Source: Halarsenatibacter sp964462585
Lineage (GTDB): Bacteria > Bacillota > Halanaerobiia > Halanaerobiales > Halarsenatibacteraceae
Direction of reading: 5' to 3'
Length of the DNA: 13,677 nt
Assembly: GCA_964462585.1 (NCBI GenBank)
Contig: CAYXAK010000051.1
Coordinates: forward strand, 1 to 13,677
The notes under the pieces were generated by a model. That model made no database searches, was not told the origin of the DNA, and was given only the letters and a program-made list of their open reading frames with translations. A program made the translations under genes and the position numbers. This document shows, one piece after another, positions 7,374-13,677 of the stretch (within the stretch, counting starts at the first letter, position 1; the number at the start of each line of letters is the position of its first letter).

Positions 7374-8279
7374 ATGTCAGCTGCAGATATTTACAAAGGA
7401 GGAGAGCTGAAAAAGAGGGTAAAAGAAGCCTACAGGGCCTTTAGAAGCTGCGATCTCTGTCCCCGCCGCTGCGGGGCGGACAGGATCGGCGGAGATAAGG
7501 GTGAATGCGGACTGGGCCGTCTGCCGAAAATATCGGGCTCGGGCCCCCACCGGGGAGAGGAAAAACCCCTCAGCGGCCGCAGGGGCTCGGGCACCATATT
7601 TTTCTCGGGCTGCAACCTCAACTGCCTCTACTGCCAGAACTACGATATCAGCCACAATCTCAGGGGAAGAAGTGTCAGCATACCCCGCCTGGCCGAGCTC
7701 ATGCTCGATCTGGAAAAGCGGGGCTGTCACAATATTAATCTGGTCACACCCAGCCATGTTATATATCCCATCCTGGCCGCACTCTACCTGGCCGCCGGCC
7801 GCGGTCTGAGCGTGCCGGTTGTCTACAATTCCTCGGGCTATGACAGCCTGAAAGCCCTGAAGCTCATGGATGGTGTGGTCGATATCTATATGCCCGATAT
7901 GAAATACGGCAGCGATGAAGCCGGCAGCAGATACTCAGGTGTGGATGATTATTTTCGGGTGGCCGCAGAGGCCTTAAAGGAGATGTACCGCCAGTGCGGA
8001 AAGCTCAGGGTCGATAAGAGGGGTATAGCCCAATCGGGGCTTCTGATAAGACATCTGGTCCTGCCGGAGAATGCGGCCGGGACCGAAAAGGTTATGAAGT
8101 TAATAGCTGAGGAGCTCTCAGCGGATAACTATGTCAATCTCATGAGCCAGTACTATCCCGCCTTCAGGGCCGGTGAGTTTTCCGAGCTGGCCCGCCGGCC
8201 CGATAGAGGGGATATGAAGCGGGCCCGCAGTGCCGCCAAAAAATACGGCATAACCCCCCACAGTGTGCCTGAGGGCTGA
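7374..8279 (+). CDS. Radical SAM protein, PflX-like (pyruvate formate-lyase activating enzyme-related)
   Basis: A 301-aa radical SAM enzyme. Cys80, Cys84 and Cys87 in CNLNCLYCQNY form the CxxxCxxC site for the [4Fe-4S] cluster that cleaves S-adenosylmethionine. An N-terminal cysteine set, Cys26-x2-Cys29-x3-Cys33-x11-Cys45 (CDLCPRRCGA...GEC), is typical of the COG1313/PflX group and may hold a second metal site. The substrate of this group is not established, and no glycyl radical enzyme is nearby, so the 'activating enzyme' label is homology only. The start is ATG 7374, seven bases after GGAGGGGAG (7358-7366). An in-frame ATG at 7335 would add 13 residues and has a poorer site. It appears monocistronic. 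It is followed by convergent genes with a 51-bp spacer and no clear terminator. Confidence 0.88.
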   Translation: MSAADIYKGGELKKRVKEAYRAFRSCDLCPRRCGADRIGGDKGECGLGRLPKISGSGPHRGEEKPLSGRRGSGTIFFSGCNLNCLYCQNYDISHNLRGRSVSIPRLAELMLDLEKRGCHNINLVTPSHVIYPILAALYLAAGRGLSVPVVYNSSGYDSLKALKLMDGVVDIYMPDMKYGSDEAGSRYSGVDDYFRVAAEALKEMYRQCGKLRVDKRGIAQSGLLIRHLVLPENAAGTEKVMKLIAEELSADNYVNLMSQYYPAFRAGEFSELARRPDRGDMKRARSAAKKYGITPHSVPEG

Positions 8280-8330
8280 TCGGGCCCGGCCGGTTCTCTT
8301 CATTCTCATTCTTATGCAGGCATTTCGCTC

Positions 8331-8615
8331 TCATTTATATCTGTCTTTTTCATCATTCTCATATTTTTCCTCCTGCTCGGGCTGATCTACCTGCTCATCA
8401 CCATTGGATTCTGTATCTTTTTCTTTATCATATTGTTTTTCTTTATCTTTATCTTTCCGTCGGGGGCCGAAAACATCCCTGCGGTGGGAATAATGATGGT
8501 AGCGCATCAGAAGTGCACCTGCACCTATGAGCATGATGCCGAAAACATAGCTCTCGACCAGCATCATGCCAATTCCCAGAGCTATGCCCACAACGCCGGC
8601 CACCCTGTAAAGCAT
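8331..8615 (-). CDS. Small two-helix membrane protein with charged tail
   Basis: A 94-aa protein that I do not recognise. Residues about 4-20 and 24-41 form two hydrophobic helices joined by a short turn (MMLVESYVFG). They are followed by a His/Arg stretch (RYHHYSHRR) and about 40 residues made almost wholly of Lys, Asp, Glu, Gln and Asn. The start ATG at 8615 comes one base after the ahcY stop (TGA 8619-8617). A perfect AGGAGG (8630-8625) nine bases upstream lies inside the last codons of ahcY, so translation is coupled. It is the last gene of the hydantoinase-HDAC-ahcY operon. A longer reading from 8711 would run into ahcY and lacks support. Confidence 0.72.
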   Translation of the reverse strand: MLYRVAGVVGIALGIGMMLVESYVFGIMLIGAGALLMRYHHYSHRRDVFGPRRKDKDKEKQYDKEKDTESNGDEQVDQPEQEEKYENDEKDRYK

Positions 8616-8616
8616 G

Positions 8617-9855
8617 TCATGTGCCCTCCTGCCAGCTGTTGAGATATTCAACCTGTTCCGGTGTGAGCTCCTGGAAGGACATGCCCATGCTCTCCAGCTT
8701 GAGTTCGGCAATTCTGTTCTCTATCTCCTCCGGCACAGAATGGACCCCGGCATCCAGCACAGTGCCTTCTCTCCACAGCCATTCAGCCGAGAGGGCCTGG
8801 CCGGCAAAGCTCATATCCATGACACTTGCCGGATGACCCTGGCCGGCGCAGAGGTTTACCAGCCTGCCCTCGGCCACCACGTGCACGCTTTTGCCGTTTT
8901 CCAGATCGTATCTGACGGTGTGCTCATTCACTCTCTCACTGCCGCTGCTCTTCTCCTCCACCCAGTCCAGGTTTATCTCCACATTGAAATGGCCGGCATT
9001 GGCCAGTATGGCCCCGTCCTTCATCTTCTCTATATGCCCGCCATCTATGACGTGCTTGTTGCCGGTGGCGGTGACGAATATATCGCCTATCTCTGCCGCC
9101 TGATCCATATCGACTGCATTGTGGCCATCCATTGAGGCCCTCAGTGCCTTAACAGGGCTGCATTCCACCACGTGGACTCTGGCACCCAGGCCGGCTGCAT
9201 CGCGGGCAATGCCCTCACCGCAGAAGCCGTAGCCCACCACCACAACGTCGCTGCCGGCAATCATGCGGTTGGTGGCCGCCAGCAGCCCGGTGATGCTGGA
9301 CTGGCCTGTGCCGTAGAAGTTGTCGAAGAGATGCTTGATGCGACTCCCGTTGACATCGACGGCGGGAAAGGGCAGCTCACCGGCATTGGCCATGGCCTTA
9401 AGCCGGTTTATGCCCGTGGTGGTCTCCTCACAGACACCCCGGAACTCACCGTAATCCGGGCCTTTTTCTTCCATATAGGCTGTCGTCATATCACCGCCAT
9501 CATCTATCAGAACATGGGGATCATGTGCCAGTGTATTCTCTATATTCTCATAGAACTCCTGCTCGCTCTCACCTCTTCTGCCGTAGGTTGTAAGCCCCTT
9601 ATCGTTGAGATAGGCGGCCACATCGTCCTGGGTGCTTAAGGGATTGGAGGCACAGAGCCTGATCTCCGCTCCACCTGCGTTCAGCGTCTCCATCAGCACC
9701 GCTGTCTCGGTGGTTATATGCAGACAGCAGGAAATTCTGCTGCCCTCCAGGGGCTTCTCCTCCTGCCATTCTGACTTTAAGCGCTCCAGCACGGGAATCT
9801 CAAGCCTGTCAAAGTCTATCCTGCGTCTGCCCAGATCGCTGTTTTTTTCCGACAT
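8617..9855 (-). CDS. ahcY: Adenosylhomocysteinase (S-adenosyl-L-homocysteine hydrolase)
   Basis: NAD-dependent enzyme that reversibly splits S-adenosylhomocysteine into adenosine and homocysteine, relieving product inhibition of methyltransferases; cytosolic. At 412 aa it is the short form found in many anaerobes, thermophiles and archaea. Substrate-site residues seen are His46 (CLHITTETAVL), Asp119 (IDDGGDM), Glu144 (CEETTTGI), Lys174 and Asp178 (SRIKHLFDN). The NAD loop is GYGFCGEG (208-215). NAGHFNVEI (286-294) and GQGHP (338-342) are also present. One deviation is NGS (169-171) where the family usually has NDS or NDA. The C-terminus ends with the YLNSWQEGT type instead of the mammalian Tyr/Lys tail. 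The gene starts 18 nt after the HDAC stop with an AAAGGA site and is immediately followed by the small membrane protein gene. Confidence 0.97.
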   Translation of the reverse strand: MSEKNSDLGRRRIDFDRLEIPVLERLKSEWQEEKPLEGSRISCCLHITTETAVLMETLNAGGAEIRLCASNPLSTQDDVAAYLNDKGLTTYGRRGESEQEFYENIENTLAHDPHVLIDDGGDMTTAYMEEKGPDYGEFRGVCEETTTGINRLKAMANAGELPFPAVDVNGSRIKHLFDNFYGTGQSSITGLLAATNRMIAGSDVVVVGYGFCGEGIARDAAGLGARVHVVECSPVKALRASMDGHNAVDMDQAAEIGDIFVTATGNKHVIDGGHIEKMKDGAILANAGHFNVEINLDWVEEKSSGSERVNEHTVRYDLENGKSVHVVAEGRLVNLCAGQGHPASVMDMSFAGQALSAEWLWREGTVLDAGVHSVPEEIENRIAELKLESMGMSFQELTPEQVEYLNSWQEGT

Positions 9856-9873
9856 TTAGACCATTCCTTTCCT

Positions 9874-11238
9874 TTAAATATTTTGTGAGATCAATTCTCC
9901 AGTCTCCCTGTCCTGCCAGTATATGTGATCGAATTTACCCCGGCCCGCCTCTTGCTCCAGAAGCTCCTCGAATCTGCTCCGGGCCTCCTTGCGGCAGTCC
10001 CCGCAGATACCGTGGGGGAGGCTGACAGCTTTTATTCTGCGGCCGGAAAAGGCCCCGGAGCTGGCCTGTGATATTATATCCAGATAGCCCGGACAGTCCG
10101 GACATATTTTGATATGCTCCTGGCGGGTCTCCCGGATGTTATCCGTATCATAGTATATGCTCTTCTCACGCCGGTAGAAATCACCGACCTCGCTGAACTC
10201 CTCTGTCAGCAGGGCCTCATCCCGCCTCTGCCAGCTCTCATTCAGCTTCTCGACCGATCTCTTCACACCTTCCGGCACCGATTCTTCCGGAGAAAACCGC
10301 CCGGACTCGATCTCCGGCTCGATAACTCCGGAATAATCCAGTCCGGCCATGGCCAGTATCACAGCCACATTGACATAGGGCAGGGCACTCTCTATGGCAT
10401 ATCCACCCTGCAGCACGGCCAGATCGGGGTCTATCAGCTCGTTTATGCGACCGTAGCCCCGGGCCGTCACATTCATATTTGTGATGGGATCGGAGAAATG
10501 GTTGTCCTGGCCGGCGGCATTTATGACCAGATCGGGCTGGAAATCCTCCAGCACCGGCAGCACCAGATTATTCAGGGCATAGATAAAGCCCTCATCACCT
10601 GTGCCGGGAGGAAGGGGCAGATTGAGCGTGCGGGCAAATGCCGCCGGAGCACCCAGCTCCCGCACTGAACCGCTGCCCGGAAAGAGTGTCCTCCCATCCT
10701 GATGGATCGAGATATGGAGCACATCAGGATCATTGTAGAATATATCCTGGGTGCCGTCGGCATGATGGGCATCGGTATCGATAAAGGCCAGTTTGAGATC
10801 GGGATACCGGCGTTTGAGCCAGTCGGCCATTATGGCCTCATTGTTGATGGTGCAGAAACCGCGGGCACCGTGCACCACACGAAAGGCGTGATGGCCGGGC
10901 GGCCTGATCAGGGCGAAGGCCTTTTCGACCTCCTCCTCAACGACAAGTTCGGCGGCCCTGACCGCACCTCCGGCCGAGATCAGGTGGGGCTCAGTGACCA
11001 TATCCTCACAGTCCGGCACACATATATGTGTGCCCCCGACACTGCCGGCCTCTAGAAGGCGGGGATTAAACTCCTCCAGGCCTTCAATATCCATCAGACC
11101 CTCCTCGAATATCTGGTCTCTGGTATAGAGCAGCCTCTCACTGCGCTCGGGATGGGAGGGCGATATCTGCCAGTCGAAGGCCGGAAAGAAGATGAGGCCC
11201 AGCCGGCTGTCGGCCAGGGGCTTTTCAGTCCTGTGCAT
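9874..11238 (-). CDS. Histone deacetylase-family amidohydrolase with C-terminal Cys4 ribbon
   Basis: A 454-aa zinc deacetylase of the HDAC/acetylpolyamine amidohydrolase/AcuC superfamily. It hydrolyses acetyl groups from amines; whether polyamines, protein lysines or small metabolites is unknown. Catalytic features are His116-His117 (RPPGHHA), zinc ligands Asp156 and His158 (DTDAHHADGT) and Asp245 (AAGQD), and Tyr280 (LQGGY). The deacetylase fold occupies about 1-320. A C-terminal extension carries Cys379-x2-Cys382 and Cys412-x2-Cys415, a probable zinc ribbon not normal for this family. The start ATG at 11238 is chosen because GGAGGTG (11252-11246) lies seven bases upstream. A longer open frame to 11313 has no such site. 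The start overlaps the hydantoinase gene end by 14 nt, which implies translational coupling, and ahcY follows 18 nt later. Confidence 0.92.
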   Translation of the reverse strand: MHRTEKPLADSRLGLIFFPAFDWQISPSHPERSERLLYTRDQIFEEGLMDIEGLEEFNPRLLEAGSVGGTHICVPDCEDMVTEPHLISAGGAVRAAELVVEEEVEKAFALIRPPGHHAFRVVHGARGFCTINNEAIMADWLKRRYPDLKLAFIDTDAHHADGTQDIFYNDPDVLHISIHQDGRTLFPGSGSVRELGAPAAFARTLNLPLPPGTGDEGFIYALNNLVLPVLEDFQPDLVINAAGQDNHFSDPITNMNVTARGYGRINELIDPDLAVLQGGYAIESALPYVNVAVILAMAGLDYSGVIEPEIESGRFSPEESVPEGVKRSVEKLNESWQRRDEALLTEEFSEVGDFYRREKSIYYDTDNIRETRQEHIKICPDCPGYLDIISQASSGAFSGRRIKAVSLPHGICGDCRKEARSRFEELLEQEAGRGKFDHIYWQDRETGELISQNI

Positions 11239-12997
11239 GAAAATCCACCTCCCCGGGGGAGAATTTATAGAGCAGGCCCGGCTTGATCTGGGCTGTGATC
11301 TCCATGATCTCACCGGTTGTTCTAAATCCCGAAACGGTGGGGAAGACCTCGCTGCTGACTATCTCCACACCGGCATCTTTGCCGTCATATCTCTCCTCTG
11401 TCAGCTCCAGAGCCAGCTCCTCCGCCCGCTCACGATCAAAGCTCTCACCTCTGCGAAAGCTGCGGCTTATACCGAGCTGGGGGACCGTCAGCTGCTCCCT
11501 CTCGGTATCGACCCGCACAGTCGTTCTCAGCGTGGGGCGGGCACAGCCGGCACCGATGGCATTGGCCACCCGGGCCCGGGGTAGAATCTCAAAGTCGAGA
11601 TCCAGTCTTTCTGCCACCCGGGGGATTATGCTGGCCGCAGGTCCGCCCATGCCGATGATCACCTGCGGATCGGGGCTGACATCCTCCAGAAGCTCGGCGA
11701 TGGTGTGGACCGGCCTGCCCTGAAGCTCACTCCTGATATTCCGGCAGGCATCGGCTATAATTTCCGTCAGCTCTTCCAGGCTCTTACGGGCCAGTTCCCG
11801 GGCTGTAAGGCCGGTCACATTCCCCAGATCTTCCAGGGCGGACTCCGCCCGGGAGAGATCATAATCCCGGGAAATTGAAGACCCCTCCGCCTCTTCCGGC
11901 TCCTCCAGCTCCTCCAGCAGCAGGAGGGCATCGGTGGGGGTGGGAGCAGGCCCACCCAGAGCTGCCGGCTGACCCCTGCGACCGGGCCCGACCTCGATCA
12001 AACCAGCTTCCTCACCGGTCTGCAGCCGGCTGTCACCGCCGGCAGGGACCGAACGGGAAAAGAGCCCTCTTATGAGCGTATCCCACCATTCAATTTTCAT
12101 TCCCCGGGGTTCCAGCAGAGGATCGCCGTTGAGGAAGAACGATATATCTGTGGTGGTGCCGCCTATATCTATTATGAAGCCGCTGTCTTTGAGTTCGGTC
12201 AGGACCATGGCTCCCATGATGCTGGCAGCCGGTCCCGATTTTACCGATCTTACGGCACCGGCCTCCCCCTTTTTTCCTCTCATGGTGCCGCCGTCGCTCT
12301 TGAGAAAATAGAGCTCATCTGACTGCAGATGTTCTGAGAGCACAGCCCTTATATCCTCTCTGAACTCCTCATGCAGCCGGCTGACCGCGGCATGGCAGCA
12401 GGCAGTGGCCGCCCGGCGGCGAAAGTTAAGTGAGGCTGAAAGCTCATGACCCGTGACAACCCTCCTGAAATCAGACTCCGATTCCTGCAGCCACTTTTTC
12501 ACCTTCAGCTCCAGCTCCGGGTTGCGCACGGAAAACTTGCCGACCACGGCCACATTCTCCAGGCCGGACCCGGCCAGCTCTCTGCCGGCAGAGATGACCT
12601 CCTCCCGGGAGGGCTCACGCACGATCCTGCCCCTGTGGTCCACATAGCCGGAAAGTATGAAGTTCTCGTCACCGAACCTGCTGTATCTTATATCAAGGCC
12701 CGGCCCCGGAATCAATATAAGCCCCACCGGATCGGCCCGATTTTGGGCCAGGGCGTTGGTGGTCAGTGTGGTGCTTATGACGGCGCGCTCTAACGGCTTC
12801 TCCCCACCGGCTGCGGCAGAATCCGCCCTGTGCAGAAGTCTCTCTATGACCTGCAGGACAGCATTTTCCAGGCCGAAATCCTCCACCGCTATCTTGACAG
12901 AGCCGGCCAGCTTAATCATTTCATTTTCACCGCCGGCAGCCTGCCGCAGCAGAACTCCATCTGCATGTGTGCCTCCCACATCTACGGCCAGAATCAC
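11225..12997 (-). CDS. Hydantoinase/oxoprolinase family protein (HyuA-type ATPase)
   Basis: A 590-aa protein of the hydantoinase A/oxoprolinase family, which uses ATP to open cyclic imides or amides such as hydantoins or 5-oxoproline. The ASKHA-type ATP sites are visible: VDVGGTHADG (5-14), then IDIGGTTTD (about 276-284) and a late GMGGPAA phosphate loop. SGPAASIMGA (about 254-263), PAGGDSRL and GGPAPTPTDA also match the family. A Glu-rich insert (EELEEPEEAE) follows at about 362-371. No HyuB partner lies in the window, so the substrate cannot be assigned. The start is GTG 12997, with AGGGGGT (13010-13004) six bases upstream, which places the family's usual N-terminus directly at Met1. ATG 13018 and TTG 13024 lack ribosome sites. 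It is the first gene of the operon and overlaps the deacetylase gene by 14 nt. Confidence 0.9.
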   Translation of the reverse strand: MILAVDVGGTHADGVLLRQAAGGENEMIKLAGSVKIAVEDFGLENAVLQVIERLLHRADSAAAGGEKPLERAVISTTLTTNALAQNRADPVGLILIPGPGLDIRYSRFGDENFILSGYVDHRGRIVREPSREEVISAGRELAGSGLENVAVVGKFSVRNPELELKVKKWLQESESDFRRVVTGHELSASLNFRRRAATACCHAAVSRLHEEFREDIRAVLSEHLQSDELYFLKSDGGTMRGKKGEAGAVRSVKSGPAASIMGAMVLTELKDSGFIIDIGGTTTDISFFLNGDPLLEPRGMKIEWWDTLIRGLFSRSVPAGGDSRLQTGEEAGLIEVGPGRRGQPAALGGPAPTPTDALLLLEELEEPEEAEGSSISRDYDLSRAESALEDLGNVTGLTARELARKSLEELTEIIADACRNIRSELQGRPVHTIAELLEDVSPDPQVIIGMGGPAASIIPRVAERLDLDFEILPRARVANAIGAGCARPTLRTTVRVDTEREQLTVPQLGISRSFRRGESFDRERAEELALELTEERYDGKDAGVEIVSSEVFPTVSGFRTTGEIMEITAQIKPGLLYKFSPGEVDFHAQD

Positions 12998-13118
12998 ATT
13001 TTTACCCCCTGTCCGCATCCACAATCAACATATTCATAACCCTGATAGATGCTGCTAATTAACTTATTCCTCACACTGAAGCCTCATTCCTGCCCGCTGG
13101 GATATTAATTTTCTGCCC
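12998..13118. other. Leader of the hydantoinase operon, no clear promoter
   Basis: A moderately AT-rich stretch between the symporter terminator and the hydantoinase start. It must hold the operon promoter if the terminator is efficient. A TATGAA-like -10 is present near 13035, but no acceptable -35 stands at the right distance, so none is called. Confidence 0.4.
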
Positions 13119-13147
13119 AAAAAAATAAGCCCGGCCGAGGCCGGGCT
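13119..13147 (-). terminator. Rho-independent terminator of the AGCS symporter gene
   Basis: An 8-9 bp GC stem, AGCCCGGC paired with GCCGGGCT (13128-13135 and 13140-13147), has a 4-nt loop. On the minus strand it is followed by TTATTTTTTT (13127-13118). It lies about 90 nt after the symporter stop and separates it from the hydantoinase operon. Confidence 0.88.
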
Positions 13148-13236
13148 GATTGCTCAATTTTCTCCTGTCATCATCTGTCATTTTATGGCTGCCATCTTAC
13201 AGCCGCTGACACATATTACAAGTCCGATTTCTTATA

Positions 13237-13677
13237 TCAGGCCGATTCTCTGTGCTCTGTGAGATAGTCGTCTTTCTCTTTGGTCAGCACCCTGGCCAGA
13301 ACTATCAGCGCTATCAGGTTGGGAGCGGCCATGAGACCGTTGAGCGTATCGGCCAGCAGCCAGATGGGTTCCAAAGCGCCGACAGCGCCTACAAAGAGGA
13401 AGATGAGAAAGATCACTCTGTAGGGATAGGTGGCCTTCTTGCCGAAGATATATCTCCAGCTCTCCTCACCGTAGAAGGACCAGGTGAGCATGGTGGTGTA
13501 GGCGAAGATGATTATGCTGATATTTATAATCATTCCGCCGGGCCCTGGCAGTCCCCGGGCAAAGCCCTCACTGGCCAGAACCACACCGGTTGCACCTGTG
13601 GGCAGGGCGTCTGTGACCAGCACGACCAGAGCTGTCATTGTTCCGACGACGATGGTATCGATAAAGACCTCCCAGAT
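13237..13677 (-). CDS. Sodium:alanine (AGCS family) symporter, C-terminal part
   Basis: The final 146 residues of an amino acid carrier protein. The reading frame runs off the window edge without a start. It begins IWEVFIDTIVVGTMTALVVL, which carries the FIDTIVV-x-T-x-TA-L signature of the AGCS sodium-coupled alanine/glycine symporters. Three or more membrane helices follow, with the family's FAYTTMLTWSFYGE block and a WLLADTLNGLMAAPNLIAL segment. A short charged cytosolic tail (VLTKEKDDYLTEHRESA) ends at 13237. AGCS proteins are usually about 450-500 aa, so roughly two thirds lies outside. The gene is ended by the hairpin at 13119-13147, so it is transcriptionally separate from the hydantoinase operon. 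Confidence 0.94.
   Translation of the reverse strand: MWEVFIDTIVVGTMTALVVLVTDALPTGATGVVLASEGFARGLPGPGGMIINISIIIFAYTTMLTWSFYGEESWRYIFGKKATYPYRVIFLIFLFVGAVGALEPIWLLADTLNGLMAAPNLIALIVLARVLTKEKDDYLTEHRESA

Noticed and set aside
8614..9135. A 173-aa plus-strand open frame opposite ahcY
   Set aside because: It lies wholly antisense to an unmistakable SAH hydrolase and follows from GC-rich codon bias on the other strand.
10114..10668. A 184-aa plus-strand open frame opposite the deacetylase gene
   Set aside because: It is a shadow of the HDAC coding region, with no ribosome site or recognisable motif.

Overview
The window looks like chromosomal DNA of a halophilic, probably anaerobic bacterium of the Firmicutes type. 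GC content is moderate to high. The proteins are strikingly acidic, with long Glu/Asp tracts, and the coding regions use many ATA (Ile) and AGG/AGA (Arg) codons. Bacterial features are clear: Shine-Dalgarno sites, TATAAT-type -10 boxes and intrinsic terminators. The gene families (M14C-type peptidase, BTAD regulator, AGCS symporter, SAH hydrolase of the short type) fit a salt-in member of the Halanaerobiales, perhaps Halarsenatibacter-like. That placement is inference from composition and gene content only. The run of exactly 100 Ns shows that this is a draft scaffold.

Layout. (1) Positions 2-2265, plus strand: the 3' part of a large exported subtilisin-like (S8) protease. It has acidic X2-like Ig domains, an I9 propeptide and a C-terminal beta domain, and ends at a strong terminator at 2374-2416. 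The N gap lies inside this gene and is flanked by an exact 55-bp duplication, so it is very likely an unmerged contig overlap. (2) Positions 2493-5812, minus strand: an envelope-oriented group. In transcription order these are a small conserved-looking 94-aa protein, an RDD membrane protein, a membrane-anchored acidic protein of unknown function, and a secreted M14 peptidase resembling gamma-D-glutamyl-diamino acid endopeptidase I. (3) Positions 5923-7149, minus strand: a BTAD/winged-helix regulator with a degenerate GGDEF-like C-terminus. It diverges across an AT-rich promoter region from (4) a PflX-type radical SAM protein at 7374-8279, plus strand. (5) Positions 8331-12997, minus strand: a compact four-gene operon of a hydantoinase/oxoprolinase-type ATPase, a histone-deacetylase-family amidohydrolase with an added Cys4 ribbon, S-adenosylhomocysteine hydrolase, and a small two-helix membrane protein. 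These genes overlap or are spaced by 1-18 nt. (6) Positions 13237-13677, minus strand: the 3' end of a sodium:alanine (AGCS) symporter with its own terminator.

How they fit together. The S8 and M14 peptidases suggest extracellular peptide or peptidoglycan-peptide turnover, and the symporter would import amino acids. The hydantoinase-HDAC-AhcY operon looks like a small catabolic or repair unit that joins amide or imide hydrolysis, deacetylation and clearing of the methylation by-product SAH. No substrate can be read from the sequence. I found no rRNA, tRNA, CRISPR array, insertion sequence or phage gene. The most interesting items are the HDAC/SAHH/hydantoinase operon with its zinc-ribbon HDAC, the BTAD-GGDEF-like regulator, and a 12-bp promoter element shared by that regulator and the next small gene.
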